A DNA stretch of 64,000 nt from positions 62,001 through 126,000 of the forward strand of contig JAFGFU010000013.1 in the NCBI GenBank assembly GCA_016930915.1, read 5' to 3'. A program made the translations under genes and the position numbers. Shown in pieces: positions 1 through 8,418 of this stretch (its first letter is position 1; each line of letters begins with the position of its first letter). Under the pieces are notes generated by a model. The model saw only the letters and a program-made list of their open reading frames with translations, was not told where the DNA came from and ran no database searches. Source of the DNA: Campylobacterales bacterium. GTDB lineage: Bacteria > Campylobacterota > Campylobacteria > Campylobacterales > Sulfurospirillaceae.

Positions 1-1102
1 TATACGCAATCACTGGTTCAAATACGTTAAGTTGAAGCTGACCACCCTCGCACGCAAGTGTTACGGCGATGTCTGTACCAATCACTTGGAAACATACTTG
101 GTTCACAACCTCAGGGATAACAGGATTGACTTTACCTGGCATAATAGAGCTACCTGGTTGCATTGCAGGAAGGTTGATCTCACCAAAACCTGTTCTAGGA
201 CCTGAGCTTAACAAACGAAGGTCGTTACAAATTTTTGACATTTTGGTTGCTACACGTTTAAGAACACCAGAGATTTGTACATACGCACCTGTATCTTGTG
301 TTGCTTCAACAAGATCACCCGCAGTTACAAATGGACGTCCTGTTACTTCTTGTAATTTTGCTTCAACCATTTTTGAATAATCAGGGTGTGAATTAATACC
401 TGTACCAATCGCTGTTGCACCTAAGTTCATCTCACGAACGAGTTGTTGTGCTTCACTAACACGTTGGATATCTTCACCAATCATAACCGCATAGGTTCTG
501 AACTCTTGCTCTAACGTCATAGGAACCGCATCTTGAAGTTGTGTACGTCCCATTTTAATGATGTCTTTAAACTCGCTTGCTTTGTTTGCAAATGAGCCTT
601 TGATGATTTTCATAGACTCAGTAAGTTCACCTAATTTTTCATAAAGTGCTACACGAAGCGCTGTTGGGTAAGCATCATTGGTAGATTGAGAAAGGTTAAC
701 ATCATTGTTTGGGTGTAAAAATTTGTATTCACCTTTTTGGTGACCCATTTTTTCCAAACCAATGTTTGCGATAACTTCATTGGCATTCATATTGGTTGAA
801 GTACCTGCTCCACCTTGGAACATGTCTACAACAAATTGGTCATGGTATTTGCCTGCAATAATCTCATCACATGCTTCACAAATCACATTTTTTTTAGCTT
901 CCGCAAGAAGTCCTAATTCGAAGTTTGCTAAAGCTGCTGCTTTTTTTACTTTTGCTAGCGATACAATAAACGTAGGGAAGCTTGAAAGTTTAATACCTGT
1001 AATATGAAAGTTCTCAGCCGCACGTGCCGTTTGAACGCCATAATAACATTCGTTAGATATTTCTTTATCACCGATTAAATCGTGTTCCATTCTGGTTGAC
1101 AT
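1..1102 (-). CDS. aspA: Aspartate ammonia-lyase, copy 1 (3' end outside window)
   Basis: Aspartase deaminates L-aspartate to fumarate and ammonia, feeding fumarate respiration. About 367 codons are visible; the C-terminus lies beyond position 1. The N-terminus (MSTRMEHDLIG) and the fumarase/aspartase superfamily signature (GSSxMPxKxNP, coded near 120-160) are readable. An AAGGAG ribosome site sits five bases before the ATG. It is a close paralogue of the gene directly upstream (1274-2704), with the same start and near-identical motifs but a more AT-rich coding style. The hairpin between the two genes suggests separate expression levels. Fumarase is a less likely alternative, given the aspartase-type N-terminus. 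Confidence 0.93.
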   Translation of the reverse strand, partial: MSTRMEHDLIGDKEISNECYYGVQTARAAENFHITGIKLSSFPTFIVSLAKVKKAAALANFELGLLAEAKKNVICEACDEIIAGKYHDQFVVDMFQGGAGTSTNMNANEVIANIGLEKMGHQKGEYKFLHPNNDVNLSQSTNDAYPTALRVALYEKLGELTESMKIIKGSFANKASEFKDIIKMGRTQLQDAVPMTLEQEFRTYAVMIGEDIQRVSEAQQLVREMNLGATAIGTGINSHPDYSKMVEAKLQEVTGRPFVTAGDLVEATQDTGAYVQISGVLKRVATKMSKICNDLRLLSSGPRTGFGEINLPAMQPGSSIMPGKVNPVIPEVVNQVCFQVIGTDIAVTLACEGGQLQLNVFEPVIAY

Positions 1103-1249
1103 TTTGTCTCCTTAAAAAGTTAAACATGGTGGAAGTTTAAACCTCTAAAGGGATTTGAAAATGACTTTTTGGATTTTTTTTTAAAAAAAGCTTGAAAGAA
1201 GAGAATTAATTAAAATATATAAAATTTTAAGGAAAAATGTTTTACATGT

Positions 1250-1271
1250 AAAGAGGGAAGTATCCCTCTTT
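1250..1271 (-). terminator. Hairpin between the two aspartase genes
   Basis: A perfect 9-base stem (AAAGAGGGA and its complement, loop of four) begins just after the stop of the second aspartase gene and abuts a TTTACATGTAAA copy at 1241-1252. On the minus strand it is followed by a weakly T-rich stretch, so termination may be partial. The rest of the 171-base spacer holds only the ribosome site and presumably the promoter of aspartase copy 1. Confidence 0.6.
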
Positions 1272-1273
1272 GC

Positions 1274-2704
1274 TTAGAGCTTGACGAATTTACTTTTTTC
1301 AGAAAGTCCGAAATTTCGAGGTTTTATCATGTTTTCAGGCTGAATAATATCATCCAGTTCGGCTTTATCCAGTAAGCCTTTTTCTAGGACAATATCATAC
1401 ACTGAGCGCCCGCTCTCCAGCGCCTCTTTCGCTACCATCGTAGAATTTTCATAACCGATGAAAGGATTAAGTGCGGTGACTAAGCCAATGCTATTGAGTA
1501 CCAACGCTTTGCATCGCTCTGGATTGGCGGTAATACCATCCACGCAGGTGTACGCTAAAGTTTCAAACGCATTTTTCATCATATTAATGGAGTTAAAAAG
1601 GTTATAGCCAATCAGTGGTTCAAAGACGTTGAGTTGCAGTTGTCCGCCCTCGCACGCAAGCGTTACGGCAATGTCCGTTCCAATGACTTGAAAGCAGACT
1701 TGATTGACCACTTCGGGGATGACGGGATTGACCTTGCCTGGCATGATGGAGCTTCCTGGTTGCATCGCAGGCAGGTTAATCTCCCCAAAACCTGTACGAG
1801 GGCCTGAGCTTAAAAGCCTCAAATCGTTGCAAATTTTTGACATTTTGGTTGCCACTCTTTTTAAAACACCTGAGATTTGCACGTACGCACCCGTATCTTG
1901 CGTCGCTTCAATCAAATCACCTGCGGTGACAAAGGGACGACCTGTGACTTCTTGCAGTTTTGCTTCAACCGTTTTTGCATAATCAGGATGTGCGTTAATG
2001 CCCGTACCAATCGCCGTAGCGCCCATGTTAATCTCACGCACCAACTGCCTTGCCTCATGAACACGCTGTATGTCTTCGCCAATCATCACGGCGTAGGTGC
2101 GAAACTCTTGCTCTAGGGTCATGGGGACGGCATCTTGCAGTTGGGTGCGACCCATTTTGATGATGTCTTTAAACTCAGTCGCTTTTTTGGCAAAGGAGTT
2201 TTGGATGATTTTCATTGACTCACTAAGTTCGCCCAGTTTTTCATACAAAGCAACACGAAGGGCGGTGGGGTAAGCGTCATTGGTCGATTGTGAGAGATTG
2301 ACATCGTTGTTGGGGTGCAAAAATTTGTATTCGCCTTTTTGGTATCCCATCAGTTCTAAGCCAATGTTAGCGATGACTTCGTTGGCGTTCATATTGGTCG
2401 ATGTTCCTGCGCCTCCTTGAATCATATCGACCACAAATTGGTCATGGTATTTTCCTACGATGAGTTGGTCGCACGCCTCAACAATGGCGTTTTTCTTTGC
2501 TTCTGAGAGAAGCCCTAATTCGTAGTTTGCCAAAGCGGCTGCTTTTTTAACTTTAGCGATGGATTCAATAAAGGTTGGAAATTTGGAGAGGGTTACGCCT
2601 GTGATATGAAAATTCTCAGCCGCACGTGCGGTTTGAACGCCATAATAGCACTCGTTTGAAATTTCCTTATCGCCAATAAGATCGTGTTCAATGCGTGTAG
2701 ACAT
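1274..2704 (-). CDS. aspA: Aspartate ammonia-lyase, copy 2
   Basis: Complete 476-residue aspartase, the normal family length. The superfamily signature GSSIMPGKVNP lies near residue 320 and the substrate-binding stretch with STNDAYP near 140. I chose the ATG at 2704 over the in-frame ATG at 2725: it has AAGGAG five bases upstream and matches the start of the neighbouring paralogue. The enzyme makes fumarate from aspartate for C4-dicarboxylate metabolism. Two aspartases in a row suggest a tandem duplication that has since diverged in codon use; different affinity or expression would explain keeping both. Confidence 0.95.
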   Translation of the reverse strand: MSTRIEHDLIGDKEISNECYYGVQTARAAENFHITGVTLSKFPTFIESIAKVKKAAALANYELGLLSEAKKNAIVEACDQLIVGKYHDQFVVDMIQGGAGTSTNMNANEVIANIGLELMGYQKGEYKFLHPNNDVNLSQSTNDAYPTALRVALYEKLGELSESMKIIQNSFAKKATEFKDIIKMGRTQLQDAVPMTLEQEFRTYAVMIGEDIQRVHEARQLVREINMGATAIGTGINAHPDYAKTVEAKLQEVTGRPFVTAGDLIEATQDTGAYVQISGVLKRVATKMSKICNDLRLLSSGPRTGFGEINLPAMQPGSSIMPGKVNPVIPEVVNQVCFQVIGTDIAVTLACEGGQLQLNVFEPLIGYNLFNSINMMKNAFETLAYTCVDGITANPERCKALVLNSIGLVTALNPFIGYENSTMVAKEALESGRSVYDIVLEKGLLDKAELDDIIQPENMIKPRNFGLSEKSKFVKL

Positions 2705-2778
2705 GGTAACTCCTTTTTTGAGCAATGATTTGCGCCATTATAAGCGGAGTTACTATAAAGTATCTTTACATGTAAAGA

Positions 2779-3435
2779 TTATTTTTTAGTGATTCCTACC
2801 TTTTGAGGACGTATACTCAAATCAGTAATCACCCCGTTTACATGTAAGACATCCCACACGCTTTTAGCGATGGTCTCAGGAAGCAGATGGGTGCTCTCAT
2901 CCTCACTTGGTTTAAAATGAAGTGCATCAAAAAAAGGTGTTTGGGTCATGTCGGGGTTAATGGAAGTGACTTTCACACCGCTTTTGCGCACCTCTTCAAA
3001 CAAACAATGCCCAAAATCTCGAAGCCCACTTTTCGTGGCGGTGTACAAAGCAGAATATTTGGCATGGCGGGTCGCCTCAATGGAGGTAATGTTAATGATA
3101 TGCCCTTGCGTTTTTTGCAAAGAACGCAAACACAAAGAACTTAACATAATAGGAGCCGTGAGGTTAATGTCGATGAGGTTTTTAATTTTAGAGGGGCTGA
3201 TGCTCTCATGTGGGTCAAATAGCCCAATGCCCGCACAGTTAATCAGCACATCAACCTCATGCGTTTTCAACCACGCCTTCACCGCATTTTCAAGACTCTT
3301 TTCGTCTCTTAAATCACAAACAATCTGCGCTTCGTTTCGTCCAATATTAAAAACCTGATACTCTTTACATGTAAGAATGTTTTTTATCGCTTTACCAATG
3401 CCACTGCTACCGCCAGTCATTAAAACGGTTTTCAT
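2779..3435 (-). CDS. Short-chain dehydrogenase/reductase (SDR)
   Basis: 218-residue classical SDR. The nucleotide-binding motif TGGSSGIGKA lies at residues 7-16, NCAG near 87 and the catalytic YSALYTATK (Tyr and Lys of YxxxK) near 147; the usual Ser precedes it (ITSIE). The substrate cannot be told from the sequence. Its start overlaps the 3' end of the radical SAM gene by four bases, so it is the last gene of a three-gene operon with the nucleosidase. Two TTACATGTAA copies lie within it and one lies just past its stop. Confidence 0.85.
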   Translation of the reverse strand: MKTVLMTGGSSGIGKAIKNILTCKEYQVFNIGRNEAQIVCDLRDEKSLENAVKAWLKTHEVDVLINCAGIGLFDPHESISPSKIKNLIDINLTAPIMLSSLCLRSLQKTQGHIINITSIEATRHAKYSALYTATKSGLRDFGHCLFEEVRKSGVKVTSINPDMTQTPFFDALHFKPSEDESTHLLPETIAKSVWDVLHVNGVITDLSIRPQKVGITKK

Positions 3436-4670
3436 AAAGCTCCTTTTATTTTTTTCATATATGCCCCTAGCATCGCTTCTTCAAAGGCTTCATTGTTTTC
3501 AAATTCGTAGCCAAAAACCTTTTGCCACAAGCTTTCATCTTCCATGCAGAGGTAAAAAAAGACCTCGTTGTGCCATGGTGTAAATGCTTGATAGAGCGTG
3601 CTAAACATCTCCTCTTTTAAAGAAAGTGGATAAGAATATTTACCACTGGCATCGACTAAGGGCATTTGTAAAATTTTACTGCTTTGCGCACGCAAACGAA
3701 TCTTCTTCAAAACGGGCTTAATGAACGTCAGCGTTCCCATAGAAACGAGGGCGACCTCTTTACATGTAAAGCGTTCAAGAAGCTCTTTGGCGATGGCGGT
3801 GTACGCCTCTTGCCAGCCTTCAAAAAGCACGATGGGGTGAAAATGAAAGCCGACTAACACCCCTTTATCCGCCAAAGCTCTGGCACTTTGGATGCGTTTT
3901 TCAAGGCTAGAGGCTCGTTTTTCTTCATTCTCAATAATAACCTGAGGGTTCAACGACCATGTGCAAATAACATTTTTTGGAACCTCCTTTTCAAGCAAAT
4001 AGGCGATATTGTCTGACTTGCTTTTGAGCTCCAAAATAACGTTGGGATTTTTTCTAGCAAAGGCAAAAAGGGCTTCTAAAACGCCTGAACGGTTTCCCCA
4101 CATTAAGGAGTCCGAGGATTGCCCCGTACCGATGTGGTAGGTTTTAGAGGGCTCAAGCGCTAAACGCTCTAACTTTTCAGCAAAGCTTTTATCAAAGGTG
4201 ATGGTGTTGTTTTTGTAAAAACTCTGAATGGAGCAGTACGAACAGTCAAACCCACAACTCTCCACGGCGTCCAGTGTCATAAGGTTGCAACAGCGTGTTT
4301 TAGGTGACGCCACAGGACAACTTCCCAGCCCCAAATGCTCTTTTTCAAGCTCTTCGATTTTAAACGTCTCTTTTTCAAAATCCATGGGTGTTGGAGGATA
4401 CGTCTTTAGGTTGGTTTTTAAGGCTTCATAAGCTTTTTGGAGGGCTAAAAACGCCTCTTTTTTGCTATCTTTCTCCTCCCAAAACGCTTCAATATCTTCA
4501 CCCCACATCTGCATATCAATCGCCATAATGATACACTGCTGGATTTGCGAAAAACTAAGATGATACGCTAAGGATTTCTCTTTTAAAAAATGTTGTGTGT
4601 TTACATGTAAGCTTTGAAAAGCGGTGTTTTCGCACGCTTTTTCAAAGTGTTCAAGTTTATCTTCTAACAT
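3432..4670 (-). CDS. Spore-photoproduct-lyase-family radical SAM protein
   Basis: 412 residues. The cluster motif CGFDCSYC (CX3CX2C spacing) lies near residue 136, and the following TIM-barrel-like portion matches the SplB/SPL-like radical SAM family rather than typical CX3CX2C activases. True SPL repairs a thymine dimer; non-spore-formers carry homologues of unknown role, so the function here is open. The gene overlaps the nucleosidase upstream by 14 bases and the SDR downstream by four, implying translational coupling. An upstream Cys pair (CPVASPKTRCC) may bind metal. Confidence 0.8.
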   Translation of the reverse strand: MLEDKLEHFEKACENTAFQSLHVNTQHFLKEKSLAYHLSFSQIQQCIIMAIDMQMWGEDIEAFWEEKDSKKEAFLALQKAYEALKTNLKTYPPTPMDFEKETFKIEELEKEHLGLGSCPVASPKTRCCNLMTLDAVESCGFDCSYCSIQSFYKNNTITFDKSFAEKLERLALEPSKTYHIGTGQSSDSLMWGNRSGVLEALFAFARKNPNVILELKSKSDNIAYLLEKEVPKNVICTWSLNPQVIIENEEKRASSLEKRIQSARALADKGVLVGFHFHPIVLFEGWQEAYTAIAKELLERFTCKEVALVSMGTLTFIKPVLKKIRLRAQSSKILQMPLVDASGKYSYPLSLKEEMFSTLYQAFTPWHNEVFFYLCMEDESLWQKVFGYEFENNEAFEEAMLGAYMKKIKGAL

Positions 4671-5178
4671 ATTTCTCCCACTGTTTAATGCTTTTTCCTA
4701 TCCAATTTCCCACATCGGTTTTGTTTGGAATGCTACTTTCCAAATGGTCTGAGACGATTTTAAAAACGTAAGCTTCGATATTTTTGGGAAGGATTTGGAT
4801 GAAGGTGTCCGCTTCCATATCCACCAAAGTAGTCTTTACATGTAAAGCATTCTCCACTGCTTTTTCATGTGAGGAACAGCTCGCAAAAGGTATGCCCAAA
4901 CCCTCATGTGTGGTGCAAAAAAGAGTGCCTTTGGCAACGGTTTTATCCACACACCCCGCAATGCCGATATTGATAGCAACGCACGGCTCATAAAGACTGA
5001 GCGCATACACAAGCGCATTTTGGGTGTTTTCGCTTCCCATGCCTGAGACGATAAGTGCGATACCATCACCCTCATAAAGATTGAACGGTTGTTTTGCTTT
5101 ACATGTAAGCTTAAAATGCCCAATAATCGGCTTGGCTTCAGCAACGAGTGCGGTGTGAATTAAAGTATGGATTTTCAT
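4657..5178 (-). CDS. Nucleoside phosphorylase / MTA-SAH nucleosidase-like protein
   Basis: 173 residues from the ATG at 5178. Visible family features are the N-terminal VAEAKPI strand, the central GMGSENTQNAL, NIGIAGCVD and the ribose-binding VDMEAD. The protein is shorter than MTAN (about 230), so parts of the C-terminal half are trimmed. A TTG start at 5211 would also be open, but homology begins at MKIHTLI and a TATAAT-like box lies just before the ATG. It leads an overlapping operon with an SPL-like radical SAM protein and an SDR. It may cleave 5'-deoxyadenosine or methylthioadenosine, relevant to radical SAM chemistry; that link is inference. Confidence 0.7.
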   Translation of the reverse strand: MKIHTLIHTALVAEAKPIIGHFKLTCKAKQPFNLYEGDGIALIVSGMGSENTQNALVYALSLYEPCVAINIGIAGCVDKTVAKGTLFCTTHEGLGIPFASCSSHEKAVENALHVKTTLVDMEADTFIQILPKNIEAYVFKIVSDHLESSIPNKTDVGNWIGKSIKQWEKYVRR

Positions 5179-5211
5179 GGCAGTATTATAACGAATTGAA
5201 AAATTGGGCAA

Positions 5212-6033
5212 TTATGTATTATCAAATTTTTCAAGAACATTGATTGTATCAATCTTTACAAAATTGTCAGTTAATTTTCGTATTTCTGGAACAATATCTT
5301 TAAAATCTTTTATATCTAGGCTCAAGAGAGTGTGATAAATACTTAAAGATTCAAATGGATTTGGCTCTTCAAATAATGTTTTATTTTTTTTATGCAACTG
5401 CATATATCCGAGCAAGATTAGAAAAGAAATTTTCATATTGGTATATATATCTTTTTTAAGAATTTCAAGTTCTTCGATTAAATCAATTTTTGATTGAGAT
5501 ATTTTTATAAAATTTAGTAGGTTTACATATAGATTTAAGTAAGTATAAACCATTTCTATTTTAATTAAAAGATTGTTATTTAAATGACCATATTTACAAT
5601 TCATAAAAAAAATATATAAACCATTTTGCCCATGAGTGCTTATATCGAGCGTTTGTGAAATTCCATATTCTATTTCTGTTAATTTAGCAATTTTTCTATC
5701 AAACTGATTTTGAATGGATTGAATTTCAAGCTCTTTCATCTGTTGTTCGTAGAGTTTATTTTGTTCTTTAAATTGTTCTGTTTGATTTTGAAATTCTTCT
5801 CTTTGAAGTTTAAATTCTTGGCTTTGAATGTAGATGCCATATGCCAGCCAGATAAATGCCAAAATACTGAAATGTCCCGAAGTAAAATCCCCAAAAACAC
5901 CTTTTTTCTCTAGTGTGAGATTGTTATCCATGTAAAAGTTTGCATTGGTTCCATCAACAAAAGAAAAGCCAAATAGAAAAAAGAGGTAATGTACTATGAC
6001 AATGACTGTTAGTGCAATGATGAAATTTTTCAC
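5212..6033 (-). CDS. Membrane protein with coiled coil, putative Abi-like (putAbiC)
   Basis: 273 residues: a membrane segment at about 4-24, a second hydrophobic stretch near 52-68, then a Gln/Glu-rich coiled coil (about 70-110) and a helical C-terminal domain. This layout resembles the putative phage abortive-infection family (PF16872 type). It is more AT-rich than its neighbours and carries no TTACATGTAA copy between 5109 and 6078, both compatible with later arrival. Function is not proven and no partner defence gene is adjacent. Confidence 0.5.
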   Translation of the reverse strand: MKNFIIALTVIVIVHYLFFLFGFSFVDGTNANFYMDNNLTLEKKGVFGDFTSGHFSILAFIWLAYGIYIQSQEFKLQREEFQNQTEQFKEQNKLYEQQMKELEIQSIQNQFDRKIAKLTEIEYGISQTLDISTHGQNGLYIFFMNCKYGHLNNNLLIKIEMVYTYLNLYVNLLNFIKISQSKIDLIEELEILKKDIYTNMKISFLILLGYMQLHKKNKTLFEEPNPFESLSIYHTLLSLDIKDFKDIVPEIRKLTDNFVKIDTINVLEKFDNT

Positions 6034-6091
6034 TATTTTCCTTTGACATTTTCTAAAATCAAATTATATCCAAACCTTTACATGTAAAAAA

Positions 6092-6850
6092 CTAATTCAC
6101 CACCTCAAACCCCGACAACGCCGCACCTACTGCACCCATGAGTTGAGGGTGTTTGGGAATGACAATCTTTCGCTCTAATTTAAGCTCCAACATATGGTGC
6201 AAAAAAGGATTGAGCGCTCCGCCACCTGTGAAGACGATAGTCTCACCCTCTTTAACGACAAATTTTCGAGCCATGGAAGCAAGTCTTGAGGCGATGGATT
6301 CATGCACACCGTAGCAGATGTTCGCCAAACTCTCTTTTTTGGCGATAAGTGAGATGACCTCCGACTCGGCAAACACGGCACACATGCTGGATATGGTCAA
6401 CTCCTTGTCGTACGCAAAGCCTGCTTTGGCAAAGGTTTGCATGTCTAAGCCCAAACGATTAGCGGCGATTTCTAGGAATTTTCCTGTACCTGCGGCGCAT
6501 TTATCGTTCATGCGAAAGTCGGTGAAACTGCCCGATTCACCCATTTTAATCACTTTGCTATCTTGTCCACCCAAATCAATCACCGTAGCGACACTGGGTT
6601 CAAAAAAGTACGCCCCTTTGGCATGCGCTTTAATCTCTGAGATGACGGGTGCGCCGTGCGATTCTTCTAACATATAACGCCCGTAGCCTGTGGCAACGAG
6701 CATTTTAACCTCTTTGTCTGCCAAATACTCGCCCACGATAACGTCTTGATTGAAGATGGTGGGGATAACTGCGCTATGCACAATCTCCCGCTCTTTGCCA
6801 ATGCCTATGATTTTTGTATAGGTCGAACCTATATCCACACCCCAAAACAT
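6092..6850 (-). CDS. yjiL: ATP-dependent activator of a 2-hydroxyacyl-CoA-dehydratase-like enzyme (YjiL/HgdC family)
   Basis: 252 residues, usual for the family. The ASKHA ATPase phosphate loop DIGSTYTK is at residues 5-12, IDLGGQDSK near 92, KCAAGTGKF near 115 and FTGGGALN near 210. Cysteines at the KCAAGTG and SSMCAVFAESE motifs are those that bridge the [4Fe-4S] cluster of the homodimer in HgdC. The protein hydrolyses ATP to push single low-potential electrons onto its partner. Its start overlaps the stop of the partner gene (6850-8169), so the two are coupled. A TTACATGTAA copy lies just past the stop. Confidence 0.88.
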   Translation of the reverse strand: MFWGVDIGSTYTKIIGIGKEREIVHSAVIPTIFNQDVIVGEYLADKEVKMLVATGYGRYMLEESHGAPVISEIKAHAKGAYFFEPSVATVIDLGGQDSKVIKMGESGSFTDFRMNDKCAAGTGKFLEIAANRLGLDMQTFAKAGFAYDKELTISSMCAVFAESEVISLIAKKESLANICYGVHESIASRLASMARKFVVKEGETIVFTGGGALNPFLHHMLELKLERKIVIPKHPQLMGAVGAALSGFEVVN

Positions 6851-8169
6851 TATTTGTTAGCGAATGCTTGGGCTTTTTTCTTAAAGCTAATGCTCTCCAA
6901 AAACGCCTCTACACGGGTTTTAATCTGCCCTGCATCCTCAGGTGAGTAGTCTGATTCGATGACGAGGCAAGGAATCCCCTCTTTTGCCATCGCTTCAGTG
7001 ACAAGGTGTGATTCAACATTGTAGGTGTGACAAAAAGAGAGCGTGTAGTAGATAACGCCATCAGCTTGACGCTCCTTGTACATCTGCACGATTTTATCAA
7101 TACGCCCTGTATTTGGGGTAAAACAGGCACAGTCGATTTTGGAGTAACGCTCCATCAAGCGTGCATAAAGTTCCTCTTCACTCTCCACGCCTTCAATGTC
7201 CACGTTGTCTTTAAAGTAACGATGCCCGATACAACTCTCTTCATTGATAACACATCCACCTGTATTTTCAACCGCCGTGTGAAGTTTCCAGTTCGGTGGC
7301 GCAAACGGAGTTCCTAAGGCCATCAAACGAGGCGTTCCTTTTGGGAAAACACTCACACCCTCTCTCACACGCTCTTCCAACTCATCGCAGAGTTCATTGA
7401 TTTTTGCGGTGTAACGTTCAATGTCATCCATAAAACCTACTTGCGTAATCCACAAACAATCCTTCCCGCTAATAGGCATAACATCAGGGTTTGAGCTGCG
7501 AAGTTTGTCTAATCTTTGAAGGGCAGAACGTTTAGCATTTACTTTTCGCACACCCTCTTTCATCGCCTCAAGGCTTAAAGGTTTCTCAATCACCCCTTCG
7601 ATATGCTCTTTAAACTCCTCAATCTCCTCTTGCCACATTTTAAGGTCTTTTTCACGCTTCATATGTGGGATGTTCATCACATGCACAGGATGGTGTTTCG
7701 CAAGGATTTCCCACGCTTTTTTCTTGGCTTCACAGGTGGTTTCACCGTAGATGAAGTCTGAGGATTGGGTGTAGGCACAGGTGCGTTGAAGCTTAAAACC
7801 GTGGGCGGATTTAATCAGCGGGCAGATGTTGCGAGGAAGTTCGGTCTCAGCGTCGGCAATGGTTGCGTTTGAACCACCGCACAAACCATAACAGGCTCCC
7901 CCTGCTCCTACGACAATCTCTTCAGGAACGAAGATACAAAAGGTACCCACAGCTGGTTTTTTCTCCGCACGAAGTTGATTGATTTCAGCGATACGTTGCC
8001 CTTGAATCTCGCTCATAAACCAATCAAAATATTCCATCGCTTTAGGACGGTTAGGTTGTCCTAAAAATTGCGCTTTGTAAGCGTCTAAGCCCATTGCCAT
8101 CATCTTTGCGTGACGATCAACGTCCACACCAATACTGCCTAATAAATCTTTGTGTTGCTCAACACCCAT
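6850..8169 (-). CDS. yjiM: Double-cubane cluster protein / 2-hydroxyacyl-CoA dehydratase family (YjiM-like)
   Basis: 439 residues. The HgdB-like fold is recognised by ACYGLCGGSN (near 90), NICPLIKSAHGFK (near 115) and GETTCEAKKK (near 145), with more conserved cysteines downstream (CIGHRYF, CACFTPNTGR). The single-subunit protein paired with its own activator matches the YjiM/YjiL and double-cubane cluster protein group, not the two-subunit hydroxyglutaryl-CoA or lactyl-CoA dehydratases. Characterised members reduce small molecules with very low-potential electrons; the natural substrate is unknown. A promoter and palindromic operator precede it (8257-8294). Confidence 0.82.
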   Translation of the reverse strand: MGVEQHKDLLGSIGVDVDRHAKMMAMGLDAYKAQFLGQPNRPKAMEYFDWFMSEIQGQRIAEINQLRAEKKPAVGTFCIFVPEEIVVGAGGACYGLCGGSNATIADAETELPRNICPLIKSAHGFKLQRTCAYTQSSDFIYGETTCEAKKKAWEILAKHHPVHVMNIPHMKREKDLKMWQEEIEEFKEHIEGVIEKPLSLEAMKEGVRKVNAKRSALQRLDKLRSSNPDVMPISGKDCLWITQVGFMDDIERYTAKINELCDELEERVREGVSVFPKGTPRLMALGTPFAPPNWKLHTAVENTGGCVINEESCIGHRYFKDNVDIEGVESEEELYARLMERYSKIDCACFTPNTGRIDKIVQMYKERQADGVIYYTLSFCHTYNVESHLVTEAMAKEGIPCLVIESDYSPEDAGQIKTRVEAFLESISFKKKAQAFANK

Positions 8170-8256
8170 GAAGTTTCCTTTTATGATGAAAAATGATGCT
8201 GTGTGTGGGTTACATGTAAAGAAGAAAAGCAGAAAAAAGGAGTGCTACTTCATGTA

Positions 8257-8294
8257 TGTCTAAGCCTTAGACCAACAGCATTTCCAACATTATA
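8257..8294 (-). promoter_or_regulatory. Promoter and palindromic operator of the double-cubane operon
   Basis: On the minus strand a TATAAT -10 box (8294-8289) is followed, roughly at the expected start of transcription, by GGTCTAAGGCTTAGACA (8273-8257). That is a palindrome with GTCTAA/TTAGAC arms around three bases. The same sequence with one change lies before yedF-selD (28981-28997). The position beyond the -10 box suits repression, or the element could fold as a small hairpin in the leader RNA. The leader of about 90 bases also holds a TTACATGTAA copy at 8210. Confidence 0.6.
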
Positions 8295-8418
8295 AAGGAG
8301 AAAAGATTAAAAATAGGTAAAAAGTTTTTTACCAAATTAGGAGCAAATTTATCCGCTTACATTTACTCTAACACGCCTTATGTTACAATCTCGCATTATT
8401 TTACATGTAGGACTATTT

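Noticed and set aside
69-1982. Similar ORFs on the plus strand opposite both aspartase genes (69-380 and 1704-1982)
   Set aside because: They mirror each other only because the genes beneath are paralogues; no ribosome sites, and the minus strand encodes complete enzymes.
8380-8418. Upstream ATG as the uppP start
   Set aside because: It lies in a likely -10 box and adds 13 residues foreign to the family; the GTG at 8419 has a ribosome site and the usual N-terminus.
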